Shown: piece by piece, positions 10,763-23,580 of the stretch | Layout of the letters: each line of letters starts with the position of its first letter | How positions within the stretch are numbered: the stretch's first letter is position 1 | Assembly: GCF_020497125.1 (NCBI RefSeq) | Contig: NC_059081.1 | Coordinates: 60,594,768 to 60,658,767 of the forward strand | Source: Mauremys mutica | Taxonomy: Eukaryota > Chordata > Testudines > Geoemydidae | Direction of reading: 5' to 3' | DNA: 64,000 bases | The notes under the pieces: generated by a model | Told to the model about the DNA's origin: nothing | What the model saw: only the letters and a program-made list of their open reading frames with translations | Databases searched by the model: none | Position numbers and translations under genes: made by a program

Positions 10763-13700
10763 TTATGCTAAGATCAGTCAGGGGTAACTGGTGAAGTTAG
10801 AGGAGTTTCAACAGTGTAAAACTGCTGTGAACGGAGAATCAGGCCCTAGGTATCTGCTTTGTGTCTGTAATTGATCCCTGCTTGAATTCCCAGCAAACTG
10901 TGAGGGACCTCTCCTCCTTGCAATCCAAAGCAAACACAAGTAGCAAAAGTAGATGTTTTTCCATTTCCCCCCCAGTAATATAGGTCATGAAATGATCATT
11001 ATTTTTATGGGTCCGCAAAGCCTATAGAAATCAAAGCTATGTAATATACATTGCAAAGTGTTCTGCTAATCCTGTCTAACCGCATTCGTGCCTTCACCAG
11101 GGATGAGGGGTCTGGTAACTGGAAATCTGACACTGAAGGAATTCCAAACAACAGTGCTCCAACTAAAAACAGCTCTCTCTGCGTGGCATGTGCTACATGA
11201 GACACTAGGATTGTATTAGTTTACATTATCTGATTTTTTAGTTGTGCATTGTTGATAAAAGAACAGGAGGAGAAAGCACCTCCACCAGCTCAGCCCATAA
11301 ATAATCTGTGTGTGGTGTGTTTGAGGTTAGTATGACATTGCTAGACATCTGCCTTCTGCCGAGAGGTACAACCCTCTCTCACTGACAGCAGCAACAGAGC
11401 AGTGCCTTGTGCTGCAGTTTCCTCCTCGTAATAGGATACAAAATTTGGTTTCATTCAGCTTTTTAAATGCAAAAAACATGATCTTAATTGATAAATATTG
11501 GTTTGAAATGGCACAGAAAATTTGTTTCAGGAGTAACCAGCCTGCAAATGAGAGACTTTAATGAAACTCAGAACCATGCAGTGACTTTTTAAAAAACCTG
11601 TATTGACTTTTTAGGTACTGCACACTGAATATTAAGCTACTGAAGTTTTTGGTGCTACTGCCTAGAACCAGCACTGCTTTCTCTATTATGTGCTGTGACT
11701 TTAAATATCAGAGAGCGAGACTACATAGCCATTGAGCCAGGATTTTTTAAAATATAAGTCAGAAACAGCTTTATAAGGTCCACTCTCAGAAGAAACACTT
11801 TGTATGTTTGTTATAAGATTGATTGTTTGCCTCATTTAATTCCTAGATCTGTTCTTGGTTTTTATCTTCTTCTTTATATGTCGTTAGGGCCCTTATCACA
11901 GAGAACAGGCAGCACTCCATTGTGATGCATATATAGAGAATGCTTTGCTGACATCCTGGGACACAGACAGGACTCTGTTCTCTTTGGCACTCTAATCACT
12001 GCCTTTGTTGCCTCATGCCATCACCCAGGATCTCTTGCATAGACTAAACAGTCATGGAAGAGGATGCAAAAGAGGCTGCAGCCAAGTATGGGTTTCTATT
12101 AGCTACAAAGTACATGACTTCTTGGGGTGTATTTCAACAAGTACTTCCCGTCAGGGTAGGAGAAATTCTTTTCTCTGCTAACTGGAGAATTACTGAAACG
12201 GGGACATCACAAGACCCAAGAGAGCAGAAGTTGAGCAAGTGAGAGGGGGAACGATTTGTAGTCCGTTTTTTATTGACACCCATTTAAAGTCAATCACTAA
12301 TTAACATTCTGGAAAGAGGAAGATCTTCCTTAAAGAGTCTGCTCCTTTCAGTTGGGTTGTAAACAACCCTGAAAGCTCTCAGGGTTCGTAGCAAAACCAG
12401 GGAATATCAGACATTCTTGATATTTCTAAGGTAAAAACAAGCAGGAAAAGATAAGATGTTCAGGCCTTCTTTAACCATCAGCAAGAAGTAAAAAAGGGCC
12501 CAAGCACAATATTTTAATCATCCTTTGCAGGTCACCTTTAAAACAAGGGTTATCTTGGACTCCTAATTACAGAAATGGATCAGAGTTCCTAACTGATCAG
12601 TGTTTTGAAGATCAACCAGCACAGCTCCAAACCAGTAGGTTAAGGTTGAAACAAGTTTGCAGGAAATGTGGGGAAGTTTGCACTACTTCTGTCTGTGCCA
12701 TACCTTCTCTGTGGAGGTGAGGAATCGTATTTCCCATCATCACAATTCAGTAAACAGGCTTTTGAAATGCACTTTGCCTACATCAGGTCACTATTTGGGG
12801 GGAGAATTTTCATGCAGCTCTAATGGCTTTGATTCCTTCCTTGAAGTCAGTGCTCCTACTTCTCTCTTTCTACAACTTCCTTAACAAGAAGTATATTAAC
12901 GTAGCTGGTCCTGCATCTTCTGCTCCCTACTCCTTCACTGGGAAAAGGCACAAGTGAGCCAGTCAGTAAAAGGCTGAGCTACAAGATCAGCTCCTTCCCG
13001 TGCTGTTGTGTAAGTTCCCCATCTGCAGCCAGCCATTAAGCCCACTGGCCCCCTAGGTCAAACAGCTGACCAGAAAGCAAACAGCTGACACAGGGCAGTT
13101 CATGCTCAGCGTGTCCTCTTAAAGGGCACGCTCCTAATCAGGCCCTTTGGAGTGGCTGGACCTGCTTGACCCAATTTGTGGGGTTTGGATGGGTCCCATG
13201 GGTCAGTGATTTTCCACTTCTGGTTGTTGGTCTGACCCACAAGTTATGGGTCACTGAGGAGGTGTGAGCCAGCCTTCTGAACTCTGAACCCACCAGGAGC
13301 TAACAAAAACAGAGCGGGAGGGGGAAAGAATTTCATTAGGGCCTCTGCTGAGAGAAAATGCAGAGTTGTTTTGCTTCTACTCAGAAATGAACACCGTGTC
13401 CAAGGGGCTGCAATTGAAAAGGTGTTTGGTTTGGCTTATGGGTTTTTTTGTTGTTTTTTTTTTTTAAAGAAAAGTAATAACATACACAAGCAGACTGTAT
13501 AAGGTCAGATGAAAATTGAGGTGCTTCCAAGTGGCAATGCATTCACTCTCTGGAATCACCATTCTTAGAAATTGCCCCCAAATCTCCCTTTATTCGTGAG
13601 TGCAGCTTTTCCTGGTGACGGCATTTCTGATGCTGCCTTAAAAATACTGACTTTCAGTCCACTTAAAAAAATAATAAAAGGGACGTTCAGGGTTGGTCAA

Positions 13701-14534
13701 GCGCCAGCTATTCTTTCCTTTTCTTCGTCTTACAAATTCGTAGCTGCTGCTTAATGTGACATGGGGAGTTGGGGGCTCCAGAAAGTGCTTCGAGCCACTC
13801 TCCGACGCCCTTTTAAAATCACTAATGCCAGCAGGCCTGGATTTGGGAGGAAATCACCCGTAAGAAACCAACAAGCATGAGGCAGGGGACGGGAGAGAGT
13901 AATAGAGACATAGAGCTAAAGGCCAGAAGGGATCATGAGATGATCTAGAATGAATCATCAGGGAACTGTTCAGTTTCAACATCCAGGGCTTATTATAAAT
14001 AGGAACAATGGCCTGGGTCATCCCCTCCCTTCTTTCAGAAATACCCTGGGGAAGTGAGCTGGGCAAGGGGGGGCTGACCCATCTACAAGGACCCTTTGTT
14101 GAGTTTCCCTCAGATCGTTCTCCTCAGGGGTTGCCAGCGGAGCAGAATTGCCAGAGCTCCCCCAGCCTTCCCTGCCCACAGAGACTCCCTTGAAGTGTTT
14201 GTGGCTTTTTAGCCGAAGGATGGCAGAAGCTGCACAAGGGCTTTTCCGACGCGTCTGTGTGAAGTGGAACCATGCCCGGCTCTACCCACTCCTTCCCCAG
14301 CCTGACCGTCCTCCAGCTGCCAACCCTGACCCCATAGGCATTGCCGAGCCATTTGTACTCCACCCCCGGAAGAGGGGCCTGGAGAGGGAACGCCCTGCAT
14401 GGGTAAAATTGGCCATCAAACCTGATCCCAATACTTTTACGGTGGAACCTGGTGGTTTCCTTCCCAAATGTTACTCTGAAGGGTTCCACATCCCCAGCAC
14501 ACTCAGCTCTCCTGGAAAAAAAAGCCATTCCCTA

Positions 14535-15033
14535 TAGACGCCGACTCCATGGGTGCTCCGGAGCACCCACCAGAAGCCCCGCCAATCAGCTCCTACCCCT
14601 CCTTCCCAGTGCCTCCTGCCCACCTTGATCAGCTATTCAGCAGGGCGCAGGAGGCACTGGGGGAGAGGCAGGGCTGGCTTCAGGGTTTTCGCCGCCCCAA
14701 GCGGCGAAAAAAATAAAAAACCACAATCGCGATCAGCGGCACTTCAGCGGTAGCTCCACTGTGCCGCTTTCTTCTTCGGCGGCAGGTCCTTCCCTCCGAG
14801 ATGGACTGAGGGACCCGCTGCCGAATTGACGCCGAAGAGCCCGACGTGCCTCCCCTTCCCCTTGGCCGCCCCAAGCACCTGCTTGCCGCGCTGGTGCCTG
14901 GAGCCGGCCCTGGGGAGAGGAGGAGTGGGGGAAAGGGTGGAACGAGGCGGGGGTGGAGCAGAGACAGGGGTTTGTGGGAAGGAGTGGAGGTAGAGGGCCC
15001 CCCCCCCCCCGGAAACAGAGGAAGTCAGCACCT
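14535..15033. mobile_element. hAT-like element hosting another hAT
   Basis: The left end TAGACGCCGACTCCATGGGT and the complement of the right end (TAGGTGCTGACTTCC) form a weak inverted repeat. The flanks ATTCCCTA (14527-14534) and ATGCTCTA (15034-15041) agree at 6 of 8 positions. The interior is interrupted at 14669-14912 by a younger hAT with an exact duplication. The boundaries are less certain than for the nested copy. Confidence 0.55.
14669..14912. mobile_element. hAT MITE with exact 8-bp target duplication
   Basis: The element starts CAGGGCTGGCTTCAGGGTTT and ends CTGGAGCCGGCCCTG, giving an inverted repeat. It is flanked on both sides by GGGAGAGG (14661-14668 and 14913-14920). An identical 8-bp duplication defines a hAT insertion. 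It contains the 'GCCGCCCCAAGC' motif twice in related form, near each end. It is 244 bp long, GC-rich and non-coding, and sits inside the hAT-like element 14535-15033. Confidence 0.92.
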
Positions 15034-15044
15034 ATGCTCTACAG

Positions 15045-15418
15045 CAGGGGTCGGCAACCTTTCAGAAGTGCTGTGCCGAGTCTTCATTTATTCACTCCAA
15101 TTTAAGGTTTCGTGTGCCAGTCAGGGCCCGCTCTACTGTTTTCGCTGCCCCAAGCAGAAACAACCTCCCACCGGAAGTGACGGAGGTCAGGAAAGCATGT
15201 GCAAATGCCGGCGGGAGGGGTGGAGAAGAGCGGGCTGGACCAGGCCGGGCAGGATTTTTAATGGCACGCTGCTGCCTGCCAGGGTCCCAGCTGCCGGCCT
15301 GGGTTCGGCAGCGGGTTGAGCAGGGCCGGCGGCCGGGACCCCAGCAGGCAGCAGCGTGACATTCAAAATCAGCTTGCGTGCCATCTTTGGCACGTGTGCC
15401 ACAGGTTGCTGACCCCTG
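15045..15418. mobile_element. hAT MITE (CAGGGGTCGGCAACC type), unexpanded copy
   Basis: The left end is CAGGGGTCGGCAACCTTTCA and the right end is CAGGTTGCTGACCCCTG. The flanks CTCTACAG (15037-15044) and TTCTACAG (15419-15426) match at 7 of 8 positions. Inside it, TGCCAGGGTCCCAGCTGCCG and, inverted, GGCCGGGACCCCAGCAGGCA correspond to the unit that is tandemly amplified in the copy at 5739-7155. This copy therefore shows the pre-expansion state. It is non-coding. Confidence 0.9.
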
Positions 15419-16685
15419 TTCTACAGTCTCCTGCCCCTCCTCCACGCTGTGTAATGCTCCTTCTTTGCCACATCCAAACCCTTGAAGAGTGAAGGTCTGT
15501 TGAGGGTGCAACTCGTGATACACAGGAGCTTGTTCCAAGAGCAACTCTAATTGCAGCTTTAACCGAATCTGTTTTCCACCAATTACATTTGAAATACTTT
15601 AAAATAATAAGTTCAGCTTTGCATTAAGGGCCCAATTCAAAGCTGCCCAGATTCCCTCTGAGCTTGGCATCTGTCCTAAGCACATTTGCATTATTTTGAT
15701 TTTTTAAAACACAATTTAGCAAAAATTCTAATAACAGCTAAGAAATATTACATTAAAACATATGACCATTATCTTGACAAATATCCTTTTAAGCATTGCT
15801 AGTCTCTCGAGTCTTGAAAAGGGAAACTAATGCCAAGTATGACACACTAACATTTGTTCCCGTTGTTTTATTCCTTGACACACAACTGCTTCTCTTTTAA
15901 TTTCTCTTGCACAAGCTTCCAGTTGCAAGGTATGGTGTGGATGGCCCGTCCACCAGTCTTGTCATCGTTCTTACCACCTCTGATAGAAACACACAGAGCA
16001 GCCCTTTGGCTTGCTGTGGAAGTTAGGCTTTGTTGCATGGCCTGTGTGTGAGAGTAGAGATACCAGTGGTCTGAACACATGTGGGTTAAGAGTCCTTTTA
16101 GTATCTCAGAGGGTGGCTTCAACCCCTTCAGCACTTTGCCTGGACTGTCTCATGAAAAAAACAGGAGGGCCTGTCTTTTATAATGTTCTGTTTTTAAAGC
16201 AAAATGTCTCTGGGGACCGTAGGGTCCTAAAAGTCCAAGGCCTGGAATTCTTCCTTTCTCTCTTTCCATTTTAAACAGGAAACATTTGCACTAAGCGATT
16301 CCAGGGGGAGTGTTGTAGGTTCATTTCAAGGCAGATAATGTTTGTTCACTGCCTATGTCTGTGATTTACCCCAGGGGCTTAAACGAGTGCAGCAGAAAAC
16401 CACATGTTGTGTTTCACTTCATGCAAAACAATTTTCGATGGCATCTGGGAGGGGCGCCCGGGTTAAGAAATGAGAAGCATGCTTATAAAATCCCTGTGTG
16501 AACAAAAGAGAGTTTGGTGGAGGAAGTGAAAGTCATCAGCAAATTGGACACCTGATATCTTTTACAACAGAGATTTTTTTTTTTAATAAATCCACAAAAA
16601 AGTATTTCAACAACCGCTGATGAGTGTAGTCCTGTGCCCCAGGGCAGGTGTCTAATTTACATTTTCAGTCTTCTCTTTGGGTCAG

Positions 16686-16790
16686 AATCCTGCAGTTCCT
16701 TCAGCTTGTCCTCAGGCAAAAAATTGCACTGAAGTCAATGGGAGGTTTTGCCTTAGTGAAGTATAAGGACATTTGCAGTCACAATGGTAA
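16686..16790. mobile_element. Palindromic element with CTGAAGTCAATGGGAG core
   Basis: AATCCTGCAGTTCCTTCAGC ... CAGGCAAAAAATTGCACTGA AGTCAATGGGAGGTTTTGCC ... is a decayed foldback element: CAGGCAAAA and TTTTGCC flank a core built on CACTGAAGTCAATGG. Related cores are scattered through the window (see findings). It has no coding capacity, and I do not know the family name. Confidence 0.5.
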
Positions 16791-17646
16791 AACTCCTAAT
16801 TGTGCTGAACTGTTGTGGATGCTGCAGTGACATATCTATGCAGAACAATTATTTTTGCCATTTAGAAGTATCACATGTTAAACTATTCTAGGGAGAACTA
16901 TCAATCCCTCATTAGTGTAAATCATGGCATTTAAGACACAGAAAGGTACAGAGGGCACTTTATAGCACATCCTCTGGGATTACGTGTTCACATGTTGCTT
17001 TTCACATGCACCAGAGCTTGCCAAACCCTTATGGATGCAGACAAGTTACAGAGCAGACTTAACATCAGGCTCTCCAGCTCACAGGGGTTTTTTGAAACCT
17101 CACTGGCGGCTAGCCCATGGAACACAGATACTGGATCCTAACATCCCTGTTGTTTCTTCCAGGAGTTCCAAGATTTCCAACTATGGTGTTTTGAGAGTTT
17201 TACAGTCTGACATGTTAGAAGAAAAAAATGGGCCAGGGCTGGGAGGTGTGATTATTTGTGCACATACGGCTTATGGGATTTGCAAAGCTGTAGCCCAAAC
17301 TCATCTGTTTATCCTCAGGCTAGATAAGACACAGTCAAACACACATTGTTTGAAGGATCTTTGTTTCCATTATGGCAAACTGGCTTTGTGAGCTGCAGAG
17401 CTCTTCCTTTGTCAGTGGGCTGTGATGGGCACAGGACCCTGGCGCCCAGTATCCTGTGAATTAGAAATACTGCATCATGTAGCTGGGAGGATTTTTTTTA
17501 CTCTCAAGTTCTGTTTTGACTCATCAGGTCAAGTTACAGCTGAGGTGCCATTTCCTGTCCCACATTAAATGTAGAACTTTAACTACAGTGTGTTGCTGGC
17601 TTGGAATACTGCTTTATTTATCTAGATGTATTTTCTTCCTTCCCAG

Positions 17647-18007
17647 GTGTGGCCCAGCAGAACCAATGGAGTATTTAACAGGGCCCCGAGTGATATACAA
17701 AGAGCGAGATCTTCCATACTACCAAGGAGGGCAGCCTGCTGTCCACCCCTCTAAAGGAAACTACTCTCGTGCACAAGACATGAGGGCAGCAGAATTGCGG
17801 TATCCCCAGTATTACCCAGGCCAGCAACTAACCACCCAGCACAAGGGACCCCTCCGCCAGGATGTCCCACCTTCACCTCCCCAACCGCACAGAGTGCCAG
17901 CTTATAATGAAATGGGCCGAACAGGACAGCGTGGGAGCAGCCCGGATCAATACCAATACAGACATCAGGATTCCAGGCAGAAGAATCCCATGACTGCAGC
18001 TGTATAG
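17647..18007 (+). CDS. PARD3B: PARD3B, last coding exon (C-terminal 119 codons)
   Basis: This is the final coding exon of a par-3 family polarity scaffold, which binds atypical PKC and PAR6 and acts at epithelial tight junctions. Visible here is only the C-terminal tail after the PDZ and coiled-coil parts. After the acceptor TTCTTCCTTCCCAG the exon opens with the last base of a split codon (phase needing two bases from the previous exon) and then reads CGPAEPMEYLTGPRVIYKER. It has low-complexity Pro/Gln/Tyr-rich sequence (PSPPQPHRVPAYNEM) and ends RQKNPMTAAV before TAG at 18005-18007. The last residues could serve as a class II rather than class I PDZ ligand, because Ala, not Ser/Thr, is at position -2. 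No PDZ domain is in the window. The gene name rests on the look of this tail and on NRP2 lying downstream in the same orientation, as in human 2q33. An alternative acceptor (CCCAG at 17652-17656) would shorten the exon by 10 nt and change the frame, so it is disfavoured. Confidence 0.82.
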
Positions 18008-20195
18008 CCTGAAACTGGACTTGTCAACATGGGCTGGGATGGAGGGTTCCTGACATTCCCTTTTTTACAGTTGGTCCTAGCAAGCTTAACTGCATGTAGG
18101 AATGGCACCTTAACTGGGATCATTCTTCCTGAACCTGCCTCAGGATAGGTTCGTTTTCATAGGAATCTTGGGCCATATCAAATTAAGAGACTGTGTCTTT
18201 TAGGTACGTGCATTACCAGACGTTCAGATGTTTTTAACACCAGTTAAAAATAGAAAGTGATGGCTGAAAAGTAAGTGCAACTGTTAGTACAGCTCAGGGC
18301 TATTTACCACATCTGGCCACACACACATACAGACACACAGTGCACCCTCTGTGAAAGGCCAGTGGTATTATCACCAGAGTCCATTTTGGATCTATACCAC
18401 AGAAGTATTATATCACAGAAGCCTTCTGGTGACCTGACACTGTGTTCAGTGCAGTGCTGCTCTTCTCGGGATCAGAGAGTCTTGTGTAATCTAGTGCCGT
18501 GTGCAGTGGTGACTTTACCAATGACTTCCGGGCTGTTCCACTCCCACGCGAATCAGCAGTTTTATATTTTGAGAATGCCATAATCATTGGTTTTTAATCT
18601 TGCCTGTATCTTCCTCTTTCTGCTTGTTTGCTGGAACATGCATCTGGGAGCCCTCATTTTTGGTAGTTCTGCATCAAGTTTATCCTCTTTTCATATTGCA
18701 AATAACACAGTTGGACTAAAATGAACTAAACTTGGGCAGTTTGGAGAGTATTCATAGAACTGTCCTACAGGATCATTAGGGGATGAGGCAACCATCTGAA
18801 AAATGTCTGTCTGTCTGTTCTCATGTGTACGTATATTATGCAGTGCACAGCTCTTAAATGGAAGGCCTAGGGGCCAGGTGCTCAGCAGCTGTCAATGAGT
18901 GTAGCTTCCTTGACTTCAGTGGAGCTAATCCTATTTATACCTGCTGAGGATCTGGCCCGAGGGGTGAAGTACAGTAAGTGCTATTAAATTGTTACTCCAT
19001 CAAGTATTCAGATGGATCAGGGAGGGCAGAGCCTGTACTTGTCCCCACTCTAGTCAGGTTTGCATAAAGGTGTCTGCTGGCATATCAGTTAATGAATTCT
19101 GAGCCTGCAGTTGTAAGCGTCTGTGCTATTCTTCTGCTGTCAGTGTGCATGGCTCCTGCCGCTCGAATTGTCACCTGTTAATGCAGGGATCACTGCAAGG
19201 AAGCTCAGGCTCTGGCAGTGCCAGTACTGTGCAAAGTGCCAAGCAATGCCAATTCGCCTGGCAGTGCTCTGCATGGCAACTGGAAAAGGGGGGCAGGGGG
19301 GAGGCGTTAGGCTTTTAAAAGCAACGGGATGGAGAAGAGAAGGAGGATAACAGAGGGGAGATTGCTTTAGAAACGTTGGGGGCACAGAGAAAAGGAATGA
19401 GGAGAATGGTTTAAACAACTAAGGTTTTTTTAAAACAATTAGGTGAGGAGAGGAAAGACGCCGAGGTTGATGGAGAAAGAGAAGACAAGGGGAAGGACAA
19501 GTGGGGCGGGAGCGGGCGAAGGTAGAAGAAGGACCTAGCTTCTTTCCCCCAACTCTCTGCAGACATTAGCTCAGGGCTGCTCTGGCCTTATGGAGGTAAA
19601 AGATGCTCTGAGGCAGTTTGAAATGTGCCTCTCAGCCATGCGGCTTCCCAACTCCACAGACATTTGCTGTGCAGTCTAACCGGGCTTCCGGTGCTTGGAT
19701 GCGTCGCTCAATGATTGGTCATGCTCAGCATTGCTTAGGGAACCACAGAGCCTGTAACTAGGAACACGTTTTAAGTAGCTTCTGAGTGTCCCTCGTTCTT
19801 CAAGCTCTGCCTTTGGAAGCAACAGAAGCTTGTTTGGGCCCCTCCCCTCTGAGGGAGTGGTCTGGGACCTGGTCTGGCTGACGCCCTTTGGGACGCAGCA
19901 AATGCATCCGGATTCATTGCACAGCTCACCTCCCAGTCCTGGATCATCTGGTGCATAGCCCTTTATCAGGACTGGTAAGGATTCATTCGCTCTCTAGAGA
20001 CTGGTGCATGGTGTATCGGAGTCTCACACAGGTTTGCACAGCTGCATTCCAAGGGGCTCTTCCAACCATTAGATGCATTTCCCATTCCACTGGAAACACC
20101 GTGTAGGGGACATGCCACACACAGCCTTGTGCTTCTTTGAACGAGCTTTCCATACTGGGTGGTAGACTCGGTTAATAAAGATTTGGCAGCCACAG
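18008..20195 (+). other. PARD3B: PARD3B 3' untranslated region (extent inferred)
   Basis: Non-coding sequence follows the TAG. Candidate polyadenylation signals are ATTAAA at 18983-18988 and AATAAA at 20174-20179; which is used cannot be told from sequence. The region has a short CA-rich tract at about 18320 and a purine-rich stretch at about 19325-19520. A short decayed repeat with CTTGACTTCAGTGGAGCTAA and GAGGATCTGGCCC lies at 18880-18960. Confidence 0.5.
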
Positions 20196-20199
20196 GGTA

Positions 20200-22810
20200 G
20201 CTGCTAGTGACATGAACATCCACCTAAAGCAAAGTGAAAACAAATTCAAATACTTTCCTTTCATCTTTTGAAATACAGCCCCAGATGCATCTGATCCAGC
20301 TGTAAAGAAACAAATATGTTTGTGACAGTGGCTTGATCAAGCCAGACCACAATTAAGAACAGCTCTGAATATAAGCTACTGCCTTATCATCCATTACCTA
20401 CTAACCCTTCCGATGCTCCGCAGCACAGCGCACAGAACTCATTTACAGTATTTCATGAGCCAGGGCCAAATAAAAACAGGATGGAAACAGCTTCTGGGTT
20501 ATTTATGGCCTTTGAAGGGCTTGCTCAATTGTCTCTATGTAACCTGAAACCTCCTGTGAAGGCTCACATTGACTGCAATGGCACCACTTGGTTAGGGGAG
20601 ACAGATCAAACGAGCCCCTTCCAAGTTGTTAATCTTACTCAACAGGTTACACAGAACAAAAAATAGTAGCTACTAGTATAATATATGGACACATCGTACA
20701 CTGCTGGAAGCTATGAAGGAGAAAACTTCTGACCTTGCTGGGGGACAGGAGCAAAAGGTATTACAGACCATCTCATTAATCTATGGTGCTGGTCTAGGAG
20801 AAGATTGCAATTTGCTGGTTTAATATCTTGCAGAGGTACGGTATTTGCAAAGCATGATATATAACTACTGTATATATAGTCTGCTTCTGTGCAATGTAAA
20901 ATGTATGATTTTAGCACCATATTGTGGAAAATATGTACCGTGCAAATCTCACGAGGTGCTACAACTGACAGTTGAAAATACACCACTTGCAAAATCAAAA
21001 AGAGCCGTTCAGTAACAGGTTGCTCTTTTTCCCCATATGTCCATATGTTTTGGAGTGTTACGTGTCTGAAATGCTCTTGACACATAGTTGCCTCACACTC
21101 CTTCATCAAAAATGTGCCAATCCAGCAAAAACCTTCCTGCCGTGATCTGGGTTTGCAAGGAGAGCCCAGGTTGCTGCAGGAGGCAGAACGCTGTACATTT
21201 GCACGGTGGCATGAATCAGGATTAAACAAGAGCAACCTGCTTGCATGTCAGGAGGGCTGCTGTGAGTCCCCAAGCTGCTGTGCTGGCTGAGTTGCAGCAT
21301 CGGTTTCTGATTCTGGTAAAGGGGCAGTTGGGCGGTGAAGGATTTAGAGACACAAATAGAAACTGGTGACTTGCTGAGTGACCGAGCACTCGTGATCCAC
21401 TGACATTGGCCCGTGAGGAACCATTACCACTGTGATAACTGCTATTATAAGGCGGCTCTGTGGGCACTCTTGCAAAGATGTCTTTGTGAAAAACGGAGAG
21501 GACTCAAGAATGAAAACAACCCCTATCCCTAAATAATGCCTGCAGCCCTGAACACCAGCTCACACAAACGTCCTAAACTAGAAATAGCTTCACATGCTGC
21601 CTAATCTTTGTACAGAGTGAAAGTGCTACCTCCTCCTCCTCGTCATCGTCATCATAAGCATCCTCAAAGATTTGCTTTTCAGACAAAGACAGTTCTGAGT
21701 AAGTCCCATTACTCTTCTGGGGCCTGATCCTGAGGCTTTCCACTGAATTGAAGTTGCTTATCTCCTCCCAGGATGAGGCCCTCTCCTGCAGTCGCGATTG
21801 CAGTTGTTGGCGAGAGTATTCTAACCTTACGTGCACACCCTGGAGAGTGCCCTTTGCTAGCAACATGTAATAAACCAGGACGTGTTGTTTATACGTCACT
21901 TTTCTATTATTTCTTCGCTTTTTTATGATACTTGACGATGGTTGTGTGTGTTGAATAAAAAATACAGTGAAATCATTGGGGGAGGGAGGGAGAGATTCAA
22001 CACCAAATTTGAGAAAAAATTTTGGTACCATAAATGATTTTGCATTTTTTTTGTTATATATAACTATATAAATTTTACCTGTTTTATTTTGCATTAAAAT
22101 AAAGGCTTTAAGACTACAACCAACCATCTCTTTGTATATTGATTCTATCACTTCTTTGCACTTCTGAAGGCATCTTCTTGGGTTGTGATCTGGCATGGTC
22201 AGGATTAGTGGGAGAACTTCAAGGAAAACCCAGCATTGCTGCAGAAAATGGTGATAATGGCTCATTACACTTAACTTTGAATCCCTCAGAGCCAGCTTTG
22301 AATCAGTGCTCCAGCTTTGTGGTATGGGATGCTCTGCTGTTGTTCATTCCATGTTCCAGATGAGTTGTAAAACCAAGGTCCTGATCCCATGGCACTTTTC
22401 ACAGAGATGTTAGCGTCTGTCACCTGCTGACTGACCCCTTTAAGAGGGAACAGGGTCCAGCGCACCTGTAACTGATTACCTGCTGCCTAGTTGGGCTTAA
22501 GAGAAGGCACCTGAGCCTTGTAAAGGAAGCTGTAGCAGAGGCTGCAGAAGAGTTGCAGCAAGCAGGAGGTGCCTGCAGGAGACCCTAGACTGGAGGAAGG
22601 GTTTTGAGACTGGAAGCCAGACCTAGAAATTTGAGCTCCAGCTAGGAAGGGCTTCATGAACAGCAGGCTTGGACAGAACAAGAGCTCTGGATGTGGTAGA
22701 AGACTCCAGAGAATTACCTTTGCAGATGTGGAGACAGCCTATATTTTGGAACCTTGAGTCTTGTTTTTCGAACTGTTCCTGTAATTCAGCCAGACCCAGG
22801 CAGGGGTGAT
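20200..22810. other. Intergenic, no gene seen; possible unassigned repeat at its end
   Basis: No exon with homology I recognise is present. The minus-strand open frames at 20711-21235 and 21573-22265 have no motif, start in arbitrary places and show no splice or promoter context. From about 22370 to 22770 there is text of dispersed-repeat character (TTAAGAGAAGGCACCTGAGC, GCAGCAAGCAGGAGGTGCCT, GGAGACCCTAGACTGGAGGA) that I suspect is an LTR-like or other turtle repeat, but I cannot find its ends. Confidence 0.4.
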
Positions 22811-22981
22811 CATAGAATCCTAGATTATTAGGGTTGGAAGGGACCTCAGGAGATCATCTAGTCCAACCCCCTGCTCAAAGCAGGACCAAGCCCCCAAATC
22901 CCTAAATGGCCCCCTCAAGGATTGAACTTACAACCCTGGGTTTAGCAGGCCAATGCTCAAACCACTGAGCTATCCCTCCCA
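22811..22981 (-). mobile_element. tRNA-derived SINE with CR1-like tail (minus strand)
   Basis: On the plus strand it runs CATAGAATCCTAGATTATTA (the CR1-like tail, inverted), then CATCTAGTCCAACCCCCTGC, and ends GGATTGAACTTACAACCCTG ... CCACTGAGCTATCCCTCCC, the inverted tRNA-like head with B and A boxes. It is nearly full length and is a close relative of the copies at 10350, 53611 and 53812. Confidence 0.92.
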
Positions 22982-23580
22982 CCACATCTGTGTGGAGTTC
23001 TTAAAGCCCCTGAAGGAAACTGAGGCAGGATTCTACAGGGGGCGCATAAGAGATGGTCAACTCTGTTACAGCCATGACCAAATTCCAGTTTGGGCAGCTA
23101 CATTTGGCCTACCTAAATTCCCCCCACGATTTCAATTCAAAGCAGAATTCATCATTTCCTGTTCTCAAGTGTAGTGTTGCTGTGTGTTATGTAACAGCTA
23201 CCCCATTCCACCCCAGCTGATGTTGCATTTCAATGAGATGGGTGCAGTGCTTCCTTTACATGCATTTCAGAACCCTTGAAACTCTGATGCAGGTGCTTAA
23301 CTTGAAGTACGAGAGTCGTCCTATTAAAGTCAATGGCAAACTAGTTACATGCTCAACATTATGCACATGTGGTAGCATCAGGGCCATAGTTTGTATAGTA
23401 CATTGGCATCTGTTCAGCTGTAATGATGAAATTCTCCAAACCGAATATAAAAATGTTCAGTGTTTAAGAGGAAAGTCACAAGGCCAGGGAGCCACTAAAG
23501 ATGTATCACTTCTATGAATAATGTTCTCTGTGTTGCTTCTAAGGAACATAGGAAATAGAGAAAGAGGACAATGAGACAGA

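Larger units (their letters stand above)
1..17646 (+). other. PARD3B: Last intron of PARD3B (3' part), repeat-bearing
   Basis: This stretch lies upstream of the PARD3B terminal exon and I see no other exon in it, so it is read as the 3' part of the last intron. It ends in a good acceptor: a pyrimidine-rich tract running to CTTCCTTCCCAG at 17635-17646. Open frames here are short, lack homology I can recognise, and several lie inside repeats. Contents listed separately are a CR1 end, a CA repeat, nested hAT elements with a minisatellite, a CORE-SINE-like repeat, a palindromic element, a tRNA SINE, a small MITE and three hAT copies. The remaining segments (for example 2100-4060, 4120-5600, 7370-8300, 8550-9600, 10800-14530, 15430-16680 and 16790-17640) show AT-rich unique-looking sequence in which I see nothing definite. 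The intron assignment depends on the PARD3B call. Confidence 0.75.

Noticed and set aside
12054..12242. Small + frame starting at a real ATG (MEEDAKEAAAKYGF)
   Set aside because: It is 62 codons with no conserved domain, lies in an intron, and shows no splice sites or conservation cue that I can see.
17516..17646. Upstream extension of the PARD3B open frame
   Set aside because: The frame runs through the polypyrimidine tract and acceptor (TTCTTCCTTCCCAG). The text before it is intronic and opens on TTG rather than a real start.
21573..22265. 230-codon minus-strand frame in the intergenic region
   Set aside because: There is no homology I can name, no promoter or splice context, and composition like its surroundings. 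The acidic run near its end (DDDDEEEEE) comes from a simple CTC/ATC repeat.
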